A stretch of 64,000 nt of DNA from Epiperipatus broadwayi (lineage: Eukaryota; Onychophora; Udeonychophora; Euonychophora; Peripatidae): contig JAQFVV010000559.1 in the NCBI GenBank assembly GCA_028023455.1, positions 186,001-250,000 of the forward strand, read 5' to 3'. The notes below the pieces were generated by a model that searched no databases, was not told where the DNA came from, and worked only from the letters and a program-made list of their open reading frames with translations. The stretch's first letter is position 1, and every line of letters begins with the position of its first letter. Positions 21,715 through 33,941 of the stretch are shown here, piece by piece. The position numbers were made by a program, and so were the translations under genes.

Positions 21715-23502
21715 CCGGTAAAAATTGATTGTGTTTGAATAGGTCTTATTGTTTCCTTACGAGGATGAAAGAAATATTTTTTTTAATAATATATTATTAG
21801 AGAGGTTTACATTTATTTTTGTATACTTTATTATCTCAAAGTGAAAATTTTGTTCTTTGTTTAAATCAACGAACTTATAATAGAAATAGTTTGTTAGATA
21901 TAAAAAAAGTTCGTTCGTAATAATTAGAACCGTTAAATTTTAAAAAAGTAACCTAAAGTTTATTAAATTAAAAGTTATGCCTTAATGCAATATTTAATTA
22001 TCATATTACCTGCTTAGTGTGTAATTTAGAGTTAATATTATATATACTTTGATTCGCGGGTGTGTGTTTGTTTTGCACAATTATGATATTTGTTTGATAA
22101 AATTCAGTTTGTGTATATTTTATGCATAAATTTCGTACATTGTCATATTCTACTGAGTTGAACAGATTGATATGCTATCTGGAGGTATTTGTCTGTGTAT
22201 TTATAAGGTTTGATATTTAGAGAAGCTATGAGAATAGAAAGAAATCTGACTGCGTTGTAATGTCTATAGGGATAAAAGATCTTGCTTATTTAGTATATGT
22301 TATTTTCCATGAGTAGAGCCTTGTTTATTTTATATGTGTATGATTGATGATATTTTTTTGAAGTGATGTTCTTAGGGCCCTGGTGACGAGGAATTAAAAT
22401 CCCCACCAATAATGTATTTAGAAGTAGAGGAGTTATTGTTGAAATATGATTAAATGATGTTTAGGAAGTTATGTGACGTTTTTCTTGGATTCTTGGTAAT
22501 GAATTATTGTAGAAGTGTTCGGTAAGAGTTATCTGCTCCTCATGTAGATTCCCTTTATAACGTATAGTATGTAAAATCATGAAAATATAGCTTTGTGTTA
22601 ATTAATATGTGGCTAGATAAATTGTTAGATTAACTCTTGATGTAGTATAAGTGTCATATTTATTGATGAATTATGACATTGTTCGAAATAAAATAATTAT
22701 ATGATATTTTCTTAATGAATGGAGAGTTTATAGAAAAGATTGTTTTACATTATTGTTGCTTGAACGTACACACACACGCGTAATATAAATAATATCGCGT
22801 ATATAAAGTATAGAATTATTGAAATTAAAATGAGAAATAAATGCTTTTGAAATATACTACATTCATTTAATAGAAGTATAAAGTATTAAGATTAAAACCG
22901 GAAATAAATATTTTAAAATACAGTGTATTTATTTAAATAAAAGTTATCAATCATCAAATCATCAGAATAAACATGATTTTGTTGCTATGAATGAAAGATA
23001 TACGTAATTGAAAGTGATTATTAGTCAATTATAGAAAGTTGCTTTGCTGAAAGCCAAATATAAATGATTTGATTTATTTTGTTAATCAACAGTAATATCC
23101 TCTCGAAAGTATCTATATTTTTTTTTTGTTGCTAATAATATAATATGTCATTTATTTATGGTCATATAGATGAAACCGGCAAGCAAAGTATGTGTTCAAA
23201 GTCGGGATATTTAACTTTTATTATTAATTTGTTTAGATAGTAGGAATAATCCCAAACTGATGTTAAAAATTTATTTAATAATTTAAAAGTCTGTAAAACA
23301 AAGAACCCATTTGAAAATATTATGTTAAACCAAATTTATTTTGTTTGTTGTAATAAATGATTTGTTTTAGTTATTTAAAATCTTAAAAATCTGTGTCTTG
23401 AGTTATTCTTGTGTACATTCATATTTCCATTTCCACATCTCCACATTTCATAAATCTATTATAAAACAGATATATTATTTTAGAGTTATAATATTAAATT
23501 TG

Positions 23503-23660
23503 CCAGTGTCTGGCGGTATTGTATTTCTTAATCCAAACATTATAAAAGAGCTTTTGCCACTTGATAAACGTGTTAGAAAGATTGCCAAGTCAGTATATTT
23601 GTTAGATGATGATATGAGATTAAAATACCCTATCTCTGTCGTTATCTTATTATTGAAACA
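23503..23660 (+). other. Protein-like reading frame of unknown origin
   Basis: Within an open frame at 23398-23676, the portion reading SGGIVFLNPNIIKELLPLDK followed by RVRKIAKSVYLLDDDMRLKY has mixed, charged composition unlike the low-complexity frames around it. I do not recognise a family. It is not part of the GABA-B receptor, because the flanking exons join without a gap. It may be a transposon fragment or chance. Confidence 0.25.
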
Positions 23661-24229
23661 CAGTAAAATATTTTAGTCAATTCGTTTCATTATATTTTTC
23701 TCATACTTTAGAATTATAATTTATGGGACAATGTAGTTTATTTAATTCAACTGTGTTTGTTAAAATTCCCTGAGATCTTATTGTTTATTTCTTGATTGGC
23801 ATTAAAGTAGATGTTTAGATTATGATATGCCAAGTCATAGAATTGTTTAAGAATATAATTATAGCAAGCTGATATATGTGATACTTGGATGAAGGAAGAA
23901 ATTAAGTTTAAAGTATATTTTAACAGACTGTACCAAATAAACATTATGATTCTTTATCATACAATTAATTAACAAAGGAATTTACGTTATATTGAATATT
24001 TTATAATATTTCTTCTTTTATTCATTTATTATCATATATTTTATGAACTGCCTATAGCCTCCCACTGAGCTGAGCTGAACATAGATTTAATTAAAGAGTC
24101 TCAGTAATAATTTTATTATATCTTTTGTTATATTGTTATTTTCATTAATAGAACTGGCGCCTGGGCATTTCGCTCATGTAATGTATATGAGCGGTGTTGG
24201 GAGTGTAGGTTATAATATATATATTAAAT

Positions 24230-24237
24230 TCAAATCC

Positions 24238-24268
<31 letters not shown>

Positions 24269-24285
24269 GAGAGAGAGGGGATTTG
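24230..24285. repeat. Near-perfect palindrome around a TA run
   Basis: CAAATCCCTCTCTCTCTCTA, a TATA run, then TAGAGAGAGAGGGGATTTGA. A simple-sequence inverted repeat that abuts the left end of the hammerhead-bearing palindrome. Confidence 0.85.
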
Positions 24286-24372
24286 AACTTAAAATTTTCA
24301 GTCTCTATTCATCCTCCACTCTATCTCAAACAATCGCTACATGACCACATATATGTGAAAAAATAAATGATC

Positions 24373-24416
24373 CCCAATATGCATATTTTGTGCAGAAACA
24401 GCACTTATCAGTTGGG
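24373..24416 (-). ncRNA. Hammerhead-like motif, left arm
   Basis: Minus strand: CCCAA, CTGATAA (one change in CTGATGA), helix II GTGC with GCAC perfectly paired, AAA where GAA is expected, ATATGCAT, A, then TTGGG. Helix I pairs CCCAA with TTGGG over five bases. Two core bases are changed, so it is probably inactive. Confidence 0.45.
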
Positions 24417-24592
24417 CCAGATAAGGTCCACCAAAGACTTTGAGCATTCCATCATTGGTATTTCAGAGAAATGGACAGTTGAGTTGTTGGAAGGGAGAGA
24501 ATATTGAAGACTATCCATTAAAGTTTAATGAATTGCTATCTTAATATAAATAAAGCATCGATTGTATATATGTGTGGAAGATTAGGGTCTGG

Positions 24593-24636
24593 TTCAACTG
24601 ATGAATGCTGCTTTTTCACTAAATACATATAGTGGG
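24593..24636 (+). ncRNA. Hammerhead-like motif, right arm
   Basis: TTCAA followed by an intact CTGATGA (24598-24604) and ATGCTG. The GAA side has become TAAAT and the far strand of helix I (AGTGG) no longer pairs. Decayed copy. Confidence 0.35.
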
Positions 24637-26589
24637 CATCATTATATTTTTCACATGTGTGTTATCATATGTATTGGTTGTTTGAGATGGAGTGGAGAAT
24701 GAATATGGACTCAAAATACTAAGTTCAAATCCCTCTATTTACTATAGTATACATTCAATATACTGAATGAATAAGTTATATATATATATATATATATACC
24801 CACCCTTCCAATAGGAGGATGACCTCTAGAAGATATGCCAAGTCTCTACATTAGGCTATACTAGGACTTTCTCTAGGTACCAAGCTAAAGATATGATTAT
24901 CAAGATAATTGAAATTAAGTTAAAAATAAATTCGAATGGAAATATTTATATATTAAAAAAAGTACTTAATATTTAAATGCAGGTTATGAATGTTTCTCGA
25001 ATAAAAATTTTTCAAGTAGAAAAGATTTAAACATAATCTCATCAGTGAACCTAACTTTTAAGTACAAGAAAAACTTTTATGATAAACTATTGATAGGGTT
25101 CAATGGAAAAGAAAAATTCTGATCCAGGTCTATATTTATAGAGAAAAAATTATAGCAGTCTCCTGGGAGAATGAAATATTTAATTATTAGTACTGTCCAT
25201 AGAAAAAAAATCAATATGTCAAAGAAGAACAAAAGTAAAATAAATCTTGGTCTTGACATTAGTTTACAGGAAAATCTAAACTATGTTAAAAATAATTTCA
25301 TTTTCATTACATTTAGGAAGAAGGTGCAATATGTGATCTATTATATGTGAATATTATTAAGGAATACATTGAGAGTATTATAAAGATCCAGATTATCCTG
25401 GTGAAATGGAGCTAAATAAAATATATTACCTAGGTTAAAGGCATTCGGCGTGAAAAATGAATAACATGAGAAGTGAAAAAAATCATAGTTTTATTAGTGT
25501 TCAAATAAATATAAAAGGATGAAAAATGGTAAAGGATTAGTAAGTGACAAGTTGGAAGCATAAAAAGGGAGAATATTGGTGTGCTTACTTTCTATTACAA
25601 TATGTTTAATTGTGGTGGTACAAGTTGACATGTATGCAACCTATATGATCACTAGTGGATGCCACCAGAAAAGTCTGGAATCAGTTTCAAGATCTTATTA
25701 ATTATCTTAAAAGAGCTGATCTTAATTTATTTTTACTATCAATCATATATGTCACAATAACCTAACTGTTTATGTATATGAACACCTACCACAGGTAAAC
25801 ATTTATTATTAACCCCCTTTTTAATGGAATAAACTACTAATAATAGAGGGATAATGCTATGTTGATGAACTTAATACTTGGAAATAATAATTAACTTTGA
25901 ATAATATGTAAGTATTTAGGTGAAAATTTTTTTTTTATTAATTTTAATTTTTAATAACAATCTTATGGAGTGATTCGATCATTATTTTAACCCCCTAAAC
26001 AAATTATTCCCTTTTTCAACATAAAGCCTCTTATGATCAATTATTACAAAATCTAAATTTAACTCTAAATCAACATATGTAGCATGGCATACTATAATAT
26101 TCCTAAGAGACATATGCAAAGTGCCCAGAATGATATTGAATCAGCAATATAAAAAGGAAAATATCAGATACCGATCAATGTAAGACAACACTAAGGAACA
26201 AGCTAGCAAAATTAATTAATCTAGACTTAGAGATTAAATGAATTAATTCAGCTAACAAGATTCACTCCTATTTCAAAAGAAGATGGCTTGGGTGCACATA
26301 TCAAAATGGTATTAACTAATAATATCAAATCTTCCTCCAACAAAGCTTATTTAGAAAACTAGCAAAACTATAAGAAATTTTTACTATTAACAATACTATA
26401 AAATAATTATTCTTTACTCTGCCTTAAGGAATAGATCGAATTTTACTCCATTGAACTATAGAATGATTAAGTAATAATAAAACCCAAATACATGATAAAT
26501 AGAGAAGTTTTAGTCATTCAAAAGGCTATAAAGAGTGGCATATTCGAAAAAAATCTGAATTGCCATTATTCTAACCTTTCCAATCTGGC

Positions 26590-26850
26590 TATCCAGATGC
26601 AAGTGTATATTTGAAAATGCTAATCGTGGTGTCTGCAACATCTATATCAAATTACTCAAGCGGCTCAGGAACAAAGATAGATTGCTGGTTCCGGATTGGC
26701 TTTTTCACAAAACCTGGGCTAGGATCACCCTCCCAGAGGAGTGAAGGAGGACAATGGCCCCAGTCTTGGACCACAGCAAGCTCTACAGAGTGAATGCCTT
26801 GCAACAGTATAAAAAGAATATAGCTATGTATAGATAAACATCTTCAAATG
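26590..26850 (+). other. GC-richer patch of unknown origin
   Basis: About 260 bases with clearly more G and C than the flanks, e.g. GGATTGGC, CACCCTCCCAGAGGAG, CAATGGCCCCAGTCTTGGAC. One frame reads NRGVCNIYIKLLKRLRNKD followed by RLLVPDWLFHKTWARITLPE and a stop. This looks like a fragment of coding sequence, perhaps of a retroelement, but I cannot name it. A diagnostic motif is lacking. Confidence 0.3.
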
Positions 26851-28479
26851 TATCTAATAAATTTTAATTTATTTTAATAAAAAAAAAAGTACATGACAAA
26901 TATAACAAAATATAAAAATTATATATATACAAGAGAGCTAATTACTTAATACATGTAGGTTAAAACTTATTTACATGATAGCTTTATTGTTTTTAAACTA
27001 TTGTGCGGACAGTCTTATTTTAAGGAAGCAATGATTTTAATTGCAGATTATAAAATAGCTCATATTTACTCAGTCTTAAAATTGAGTTCTTGTTCCTTTG
27101 ATGAAGTACAGTGCACACAATGAGCATTTTATGTCATGAGCTCATGCATTCATTTAGCCAGGTTCAAATCATTCTACTGGAATGGATTATGCTCTTAGCA
27201 GTAATCTGATATTACATGCGATTTATTATTTCCAAAAGTTCACACTAAATATTGATATAATTCTTAGAGAAGCTCACTGATGGTTCTTTGGGCCTGGATG
27301 TGGTGATGATGGTGATCATGGTAGATCTAGCCAGAAAACATGGGGAAGCTTCTTGAAACAAGATAAAAAGATGACTTTTGAAAACACCATTCCTTTTTAT
27401 CATTCCAAATCCCTCCCCCCCCCCACTTTCTTCTATCACTTGGCATTTTCTTATTAAAACTTTTACACGTTAGTTCTAATTTGAGGAACATTTATAATAG
27501 CTATGCAGCAAGAAAGTATTTTCTTTTGTTATTTTGGCTCCAGATATAATTTTCTTGTCTGGGTTTTATCAAATTATTGATACATTTTTTTATGTTTAAT
27601 TAACTCATTCAATTTTATAAAATTTCTTACAATCTTTACTTAAATTATTATTATTTTTTTTTTTACAAAGGAAGTGTATATTATTCCCCCCCCCTCCAAT
27701 TAACATACCAAAAGTATAATTAAAATTTTCAAATAGACCTTGATAGCTATATATAAGTACTTAGTGTAACCCATCTATTTTCGACATTTTATTTATTAAT
27801 TAAATAAATTTTACATACAAATGTAATATAAATAAAAATATCTACTATTTTATTGTGAAGTGGAGAAATACCACCTCAATATATATATGCAAAAACAGCA
27901 AAGTTGTTTTTAGAATTATATTTATAATATCAAATATAATTTAATATTGTAATAAAATGAAACTGGAATTAATCTTATAAAACTTAATATACCAATAATT
28001 AATATTAGCTATAGTCGTCTTTAATAGCATATGTATATATCAAGTTTCATTTTTTTACATAGACATATATGAGATAAAATATCTATATCAGAAAATATTT
28101 TATTTTATTTCATAATAATTAACTTAAATATTAATAATATAAAGTCAATTACCTACTACTAAAACTGCAGACATTTGTAACTATATATTTCAAACGGAAA
28201 AAATAATTCTGTGCAAACAATTTTTTTTCTTTTGTTATATGTGTTATAATAATTTTTCCAAACTTACGTTGACTTATTATATATGCACATAGCAAGTCTT
28301 TAGCAATGTTAGTAATAAAATTTAATTTTTACTACTATTATTAGTGCATTTATTGATATTTATTATCTGTATCTAATAACGTTGAATTTTTGTTTTTCTT
28401 TTTTGATTTTCCCATCAGTTTATACTAATAATTTTCCAACTTTTCATATTTATGTGATTTCCAAAATGTATTAAATATA

Positions 28480-28760
28480 TAGGGTATATGAGCACAGACT
28501 TTCACATGACCCACCACTCTCCACTCTATCTCATAACACTGATACACTTGAGCACATATATGTCGAAAACATAAATAATCACCAATATCCATATTTCATG
28601 CTAAACCAGCACTCATCAATTGGTCCAGATTATCATGTCTACACATATATGCAACAAGTGCTTAGATATATATTAAGATAGCCATACTTTAAAGGACAGG
28701 CTTCAATCCACTCCACACTCCAACTCTTCAACCATCCATCCAACTCAAAATCTGATTAAA
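28480..28760 (-). repeat. Hammerhead-bearing dispersed repeat, copy 3
   Basis: Reverse-strand copy of 2385-2790. It contains CCACTCTCCACTCTATCTCA, CAATATCCATATTTCATGC and TCCACTCCACACTCCAACTC, the complements of blocks in copy 1. It ends near CAACTCAAAATCTGATT. Includes the motif at 28581-28624. Confidence 0.7.
28581..28624 (-). ncRNA. Hammerhead ribozyme-like motif, one core change
   Basis: Minus strand: ACCAA, TTGATGA (only C3 changed), helix II GTGCT with AGCAT around GGTTT, intact GAA, AT...AT helix III, A at the cleavage position, then TTGGT. Helix I has five Watson-Crick pairs (ACCAA with TTGGT). The complement of changes relative to 2609-2652 shows that the ancestral repeat had a complete core. 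Confidence 0.55.
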
Positions 28761-29924
28761 ATATATTAAAGTAAATGTAATAGATATTTTTTTTCTTCAT
28801 TTTATAATCATTATCCAAAATACTATTTTCAGGACAAATAACTTCTACTTATTTTTTTTACGTACTGTTTTAAAAATAATATATTAAAAATTAAACAACT
28901 TAAGAATTATAGTTTCTTATAAATGAATTTACTATTCATAGGCTTATTACAATATATAATTAATAATCTATGTTTATGAAAGTCTGTAACTTACAAAGGG
29001 AAATATTACAAATATATGACTCTTAAAATGTATAAAAGTATATATTACAATATTTTCTATGTTTCCAGTCACTGACAGACAAGTATGGCCATTCTTTTAT
29101 CAAGAAACACACACAAAAAAATAGAAAGTTACTGGCATTAAAAAAGAATTTTGCAATGGATATAAAAAACAATCTGACAAACTCCAGTATATCTACATAG
29201 GATCCTATAAGCCATGAAAATCTTCGTGGCAACATAAATATGTATGTGTGTGTGTATAAACCAAAAATATAAGACCAGTCAAAATATTCTTCAGCTTACT
29301 TGGTATGATATAATAGAATATACTATTGGAATGGATATATAAAATAAATTAATAGTATCAAATTTCCTAAAAATATTTTTTGGTAGAATTAAATGTGTTT
29401 TACAAGATAGAGGCCTTTTTCATTTATCAAGATTATCTCAAAGACATTTTAAAAAGTACAATTTTGGTTGCTTTCTTAGAGACATATGGCTAATGGTAAA
29501 ATGCAATAAAAGCTATATTTAGATAAAATGTTAAAGACTTCTAGAAAGGAAAATTTGCTGCAGAAGAATTAAAAATCAGAATAAACAAAATATAAAATCA
29601 AGAGATTATTGGAATGGCATGCTTTATATGTAAATGTGCATTGTTTGATGCTTAGAAAATCTTTCAGCATTTATTCTTTCTTTTAACAGAGCTTCATGAT
29701 TAATTTTCTCAGCTTTCTGGGAGCAAATTGGAGATTTTAATTGCAAACCTTTAAGAATTTCCTTTCAGATTTACATTTAAATGAGAAAGTTAAATGATTT
29801 TCTACTTTGGCCAGCTTTAGACATAATTTTTCATAATGTCTAAAATTTGATATAGTATCACATCAATATGGAATACTTAGTATTTTCCTGAAGGTTTGTG
29901 ATGATGGTGTTTTAATTGTATTTT

Positions 29925-30575
29925 TATATTCGACTATTTCCATCACCTAATATGAGTATTGAATGTCTGTAGAAAAATTTGACTTTATTTAAATATTCCA
30001 AATACATTCAACTGTTAGTAATAGCACATCAAATAGGTTAGTATATGCACAACATTTCAAGAAATATTATTTTTCTTTCTTCTTCAGATGTTGCTGGCCT
30101 GACCAGTGATGGTATTAACATGGGAATTGAACCTAGACCCTTAGATTCTTGAGTATTGAATTTTAAGGTAATGCTCTAACCAACTGATTCATCCTGTCAA
30201 AGGCAACAGTCAGTAGAAATGTCATATACTTATCTATGAGGTTCCTTTTGGCTTCTTCACTTTTTCCTAAGAGCAAAGTTAATTAGTGGTTTCTATACAT
30301 TATGTTTAGTCACACTAGGTTGGTTTATGTGATTTTTTGCCATTGTCATGTGAGCAGCTTCTTTAAATTTTTTTGTACCTTTTCTTCTCTAGCTAATATT
30401 TTAGTATTTTTCCAATTGGACATATGTTCATTGGCACATACATGGTCTGCCACTTTAGACACATCTGTTTTCTATCTTCTAATCATCAATTTGTTTTCTT
30501 GCAAGTGCTTTTTAATGGGATGACTGGTCTCACCAATATATGTTCTTCCACATTCACATATTTCATTTGGGAAAA
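29925..30575 (-). pseudogene. Penelope-like element 3' end, inverted arm (GIY-YIG remnant)
   Basis: Minus-strand reading near 30575-30320 gives CECGRTYIGETSHPIKKHLQ and, further on, VADHVCANEHMS, the GIY-YIG endonuclease pattern of Penelope-like elements (cysteine pair, YIGET, later EH), broken by stops. Past the frame lies a tRNA-like module (30122-30191) and the 3' tail. The arm is an inverted copy of 30830-31490. Confidence 0.65.
30122..30191 (-). repeat. tRNA-like module in the left Penelope arm
   Basis: Minus strand: TGAATCAGTTGG (A-box-like, 30180-30191) and GGTTCAATTCCC (B-box-like, 30122-30133), spaced like a tRNA. Partner of 31205-31283. Pseudo-tRNA of SINE type, not a functional tRNA gene. 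Confidence 0.6.
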
Positions 30576-30589
30576 GAAGAGATGTATAT

Positions 30590-31490
30590 AGAACAAACTC
30601 TTATGAAAAATGGTTATGCATCAGCTGTTATTAAGAAAACCTTAATTAGACGATAAAATCAAAACAAAAAGCAATTATTGGTACTGCAGTGTACCCATAC
30701 ATTCCAAGAATAGCAGACAATTTTAAGGAAAATCTGTAATCAGTATAATATCAGAACCTTTCCAGAGCCTTACCACACTATGAGGAATTCTAACATCTAT
30801 AAAGTCTAAACTTGAAATGCTGAAAAAAACTGCATCTTAGAAATATCATGTGAATGTGTAAGAACATATATTGATGAGATCAACTGTCCCATTGAAAAGC
30901 ACTTCAAAAACATAAACTGATGATAGAGAAAACAGATATATCTAAGGTAGCAGACCATGTATGTGCCAATGAACATATGTTCAGCTGGAAAAGTACAAAA
31001 CTATTGAATAGAGAAGAAAAGGTACAAACAGAAAATTTAAAAAAACTGATCACATGACAATGGCAAACAATCCCATAAGCCAACCTAGTGTGACTACACA
31101 TAATGTATGTAAACAACTAATCAACTTTGCTCTTAGAAAAAAATGGAGAAATCAAGAGCAACCTCATAGATAAGTATATAAAATTTCTACTGAATTTTGC
31201 CTTTGGTAGGATGGCTCAGTTGGTTAGAGTATTACCTTAAAAACAATACTCAAGAATCTAGGGATCCAGATTTGAATCTCATGATAGCACTGTCACTGGT
31301 CAGGTGAGCAACACCCAAAGATGAGGGGAGAGTAATACCTTTCAAAACTTTGTGCATATTCTAACCTGTTTGATGTGCTATTACTAACAATGGGATGTAT
31401 TTGGAATATTTAAATAAAGTTAATTTTTTTTTAAAGACATTCAATACTCATATTAGATGATGGAAATAGTCCAATATAAAAATACAACTA
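30590..31490 (+). pseudogene. Penelope-like element 3' part (GIY-YIG remnant), direct arm
   Basis: The + strand carries decayed frames. Near 30690-30720 a VPxIPRIADNF-like stretch would precede the endonuclease. At 30850-31110 TGTGAATGTGTAAGAACATA begins a copy of the GIY-YIG segment, with GATGAG replacing the GGTGAG of the YIGET codons seen in the inverted arm. Stops are frequent. It is followed by the tRNA-like module and a 3' tail, AATATTTAAATAAAGTTAAT. The reverse transcriptase core is missing. Confidence 0.6.
31205..31283 (+). repeat. tRNA-like module in the right Penelope arm
   Basis: TGGCTCAGTTGG (A box, 31212-31223), TTAGAGTATTACC, and AGATTTGAATCT near 31268-31279 as the B box. The order and spacing are those of a tRNA-derived retroposon head. 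It lies downstream of the endonuclease remnant in both arms, so it was joined to the element before the inversion. Confidence 0.65.
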
Positions 31491-33247
31491 TATATATTTC
31501 ATGTTTTATTTTTTTTATGACCTACTTTTTCGATTTTTTTTTATTCATTTTTTTTTTCTGGTTACTTTGTATTTAAAATATTTCAAGTATGTCTTTTCTT
31601 TTCATTAATAATTTTAGAAATTTTTTAAAACATCTTACTATCATGATTTTTTATAATTTATCATATTCTTCATCTATTCATCTCTCTATTTTTGAATGTT
31701 TCACTTATAATCATTTATTGATATAATTATTTGCTATGCATGTTTATATATTCTGCAAAATATATTTTATAACATATAATTTATTTGTAGTACAATAACT
31801 TTTCTAAATGGATTTAGCTTTTTTTATATACTTGTGTAAATAAATTTTATCAATTAATAAAAAAAAAACATTATCTTTTACACTTTACTTTTTTCATTAC
31901 TCTAACATCTTAACTCCTTAAGTTGATAACTACTATTAAACTAAAGTAAAAAATAACAATGGGAAGATTGAAAATTATGTGACCTTCAAGCTTCAGAAGC
32001 AACAGGGTTGAGTTTTGATCCAAGGATCTTTAGCTTTTAAGTAAATTAATCTTACAATTCACTAAACACATGCTATGTTTCAGTTAATCTCTAAAATAAT
32101 ACCCAGTGGTATAGTGATGAACTTAAGAGCTAAACGTCTCTGAATTAAACCTCAAATTTATTTCCTGATTTTCAAACATTATGTAACACATTGAATGCCA
32201 TTGGAGTATTTATTAATTTATTTAATCTAAAATTTTCCACACCCATACAAGTTTACCTCTTTTTATTTTTTCATCTTTCCTACATTTTTTATCATCTCAC
32301 TCCTTCATTCCCTATTGACTTTGTTATTGAAATTTTTTATTGAAAACAACTTATAATTTATAGCATGTCATGGAGAACCTGTTTAAACCTATCATCCAAA
32401 CTAATTATTGAATTGTATTTTTGAATAACCATATACTAATCATTAAAGTGTTTTCAAATGTTAATTTATAATTATTAATTTCACTTTTTTTTGTTTATTT
32501 TTCTTTGATATTGTTCTTCTTTTGCATTTCAGGCTAATAATTTAATAGGGGAAAAGGTTAAAGATGGCCATGGAATGCATATATGCATTAATCTCAGTTC
32601 TAGATTCTAAAACCTTATTGATAAAGATCATACAAACAGAAACTAGTCTTAGGATATAAACATAGCTGTACTAACAACTAGTACACATTAATTTCTCAAG
32701 CCTACAATAGGTGGCACTGAAACAGAATGAATACAAGTGTTTTTGAAAGCTTACTTATCTAATCTATAATAATAAAAAACTCTTGCAATTTGAGTATGTC
32801 TATATTAGAATTTATTATCTCTGTCTCAGTTTATACCTATTTTAATTTTATGATTGTTCCATATTTCAAAATTCCTAATTCATTTCTTCTTCTGTTGAAA
32901 TAACTTTTTTAAACCATAGCAAATAAAAGTTATCAAGAGACAGATTTCATATAAAAATTTTACTAAAACCTGTTTTGTTTGAATGATCCTGCCTTTTTTA
33001 GAATTTTCTGGTAACACAAAGCTCAACTTCTCCAGGACATGTAAATATTATTGCCTAGGTACTAAGAATGGTAGGGTATAATGAGACAGGGATAGAATCA
33101 TTATTAATAAAAAATATTCTTTGGCAATAATATTTTTAATAATGCTAAAATATTAGTGGGTGATGTTCTATACGTCTAAATGAATAAAAAATGCAGAATA
33201 ATAAAAATATTTAAGATAAATATATTGAGAACTTCGTTTTATTTTAG

Positions 33248-33409
33248 ATTCCAATATGCGTGTGAAAGATTTTTCTTATACTAACTACGAATTAAATGAC
33301 GCCATTTTTTATAATATGTTAAACTCTCACTTTATGGGTATAAAAGGTGATGTTATATTCAATAGTAAAGGCGATCATATTGGAATTGTAGAAGTTTCCA
33401 GAATTGAAG
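33248..33409 (+). CDS. GABA-B receptor-like gene, internal exon (end of second lobe)
   Basis: A 162-bp, phase 1-1 exon between ATTTTAG and GTAAGC. It encodes (D)SNMRVKDFSYTNYELNDAIF, then YNMLNSHFMGIKGDVIF, then NSKGDHIGIVEVSRIE. It corresponds to the DFNYxNxTIxxxIYxAMNxSxFxGVSGxVVFDxxG region of GABA-B receptor subunit 1. The F-x-G-x-x-G-x-V-x-F pattern is typical of family C receptors. It follows the ALALN segment of the exon at 19241 without missing family sequence. Confidence 0.93.
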
Positions 33410-33941
33410 GTAAGCACTATAAATATATATATATAGAGAGATAATTTTCTAAATTAATTTTGACCCGTTTTCATATTGTTCTGATATTAAATTTATAAAC
33501 CTTTTACAACATATTCTAGATTCTAAACTTTCTTCATTATGTAATTAGCCTTTTTTGATCTTCAAATAATGTTTATATTAATTTCATTAAAAAGAAAATT
33601 ACAGAATACATGGACAATCATTATTAATATATATTTGTAAAGGAGTGTGGGGCTCTTTCCAAGAGAAGAAAAAAAAGGACTCAAAGTTAGAAAATGAAAG
33701 AAAAGATTTCAGCCACAATTGTTGCATATGCAAGTAAAGTATGGAACTATGATTGCATTAATACTAAATAATAATTAATATAATAATAATAATACATTTT
33801 GCTATATCCTTTTATTTTTCTCTAATTATTTAATATATTTAGTGTGTTGGAATGAAAAAGTGACTGAATCTCTTTCTCTAACTCCCTGCAGTACCATCTG
33901 TAAATGAACATGTGAGTTACATAGTAATGTAGTTTAGCTAT

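Larger units (their letters stand above)
24270..24725. repeat. Palindromic (head-to-head) hammerhead-bearing repeat, copy 2
   Basis: The left arm (GGGATTTGAACTTA, CTCCACTCTATCTCAAACAA, GCACTTATCAGTTGG) is inverted in the right arm (CAACTGATGAATGCTG, TTGTTTGAGATGGAGTGGAG, AAGTTCAAATCCC). The middle (GAGCATTCCATCATTGG, CTATCCATTAAAGTTTAATG) matches 2385-2790. Each arm carries a hammerhead core, one on each strand. No reading frame is apparent. Confidence 0.7.
19584..33247 (+). other. Intron 4 of the GABA-B receptor-like gene
   Basis: The donor is GTAAGT at 19584 and the acceptor is ATTTTAG ending at 33247; both flanking exons are phase 1 at this junction (AATG plus AT gives Asp). It contains a hairpin (21693-21714), a palindromic hammerhead repeat (24230-24725), a GC-richer patch (26590-26850), another hammerhead repeat (28480-28760) and head-to-head Penelope-like remnants (29925-31490). 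Nothing recognised in 19600-21680, 21720-23390, 23690-24220, 24900-26580, 26860-28470, 28770-29920 and 31500-33240 apart from homopolymer and TA runs. Confidence 0.85.

Noticed and set aside
30302-31116. Two similar Cys/Phe-rich frames (30302-30523 on +, 30904-31116 on -)
   Set aside because: They are antisense to the two head-to-head GIY-YIG remnants; their similarity reflects the inverted repeat.
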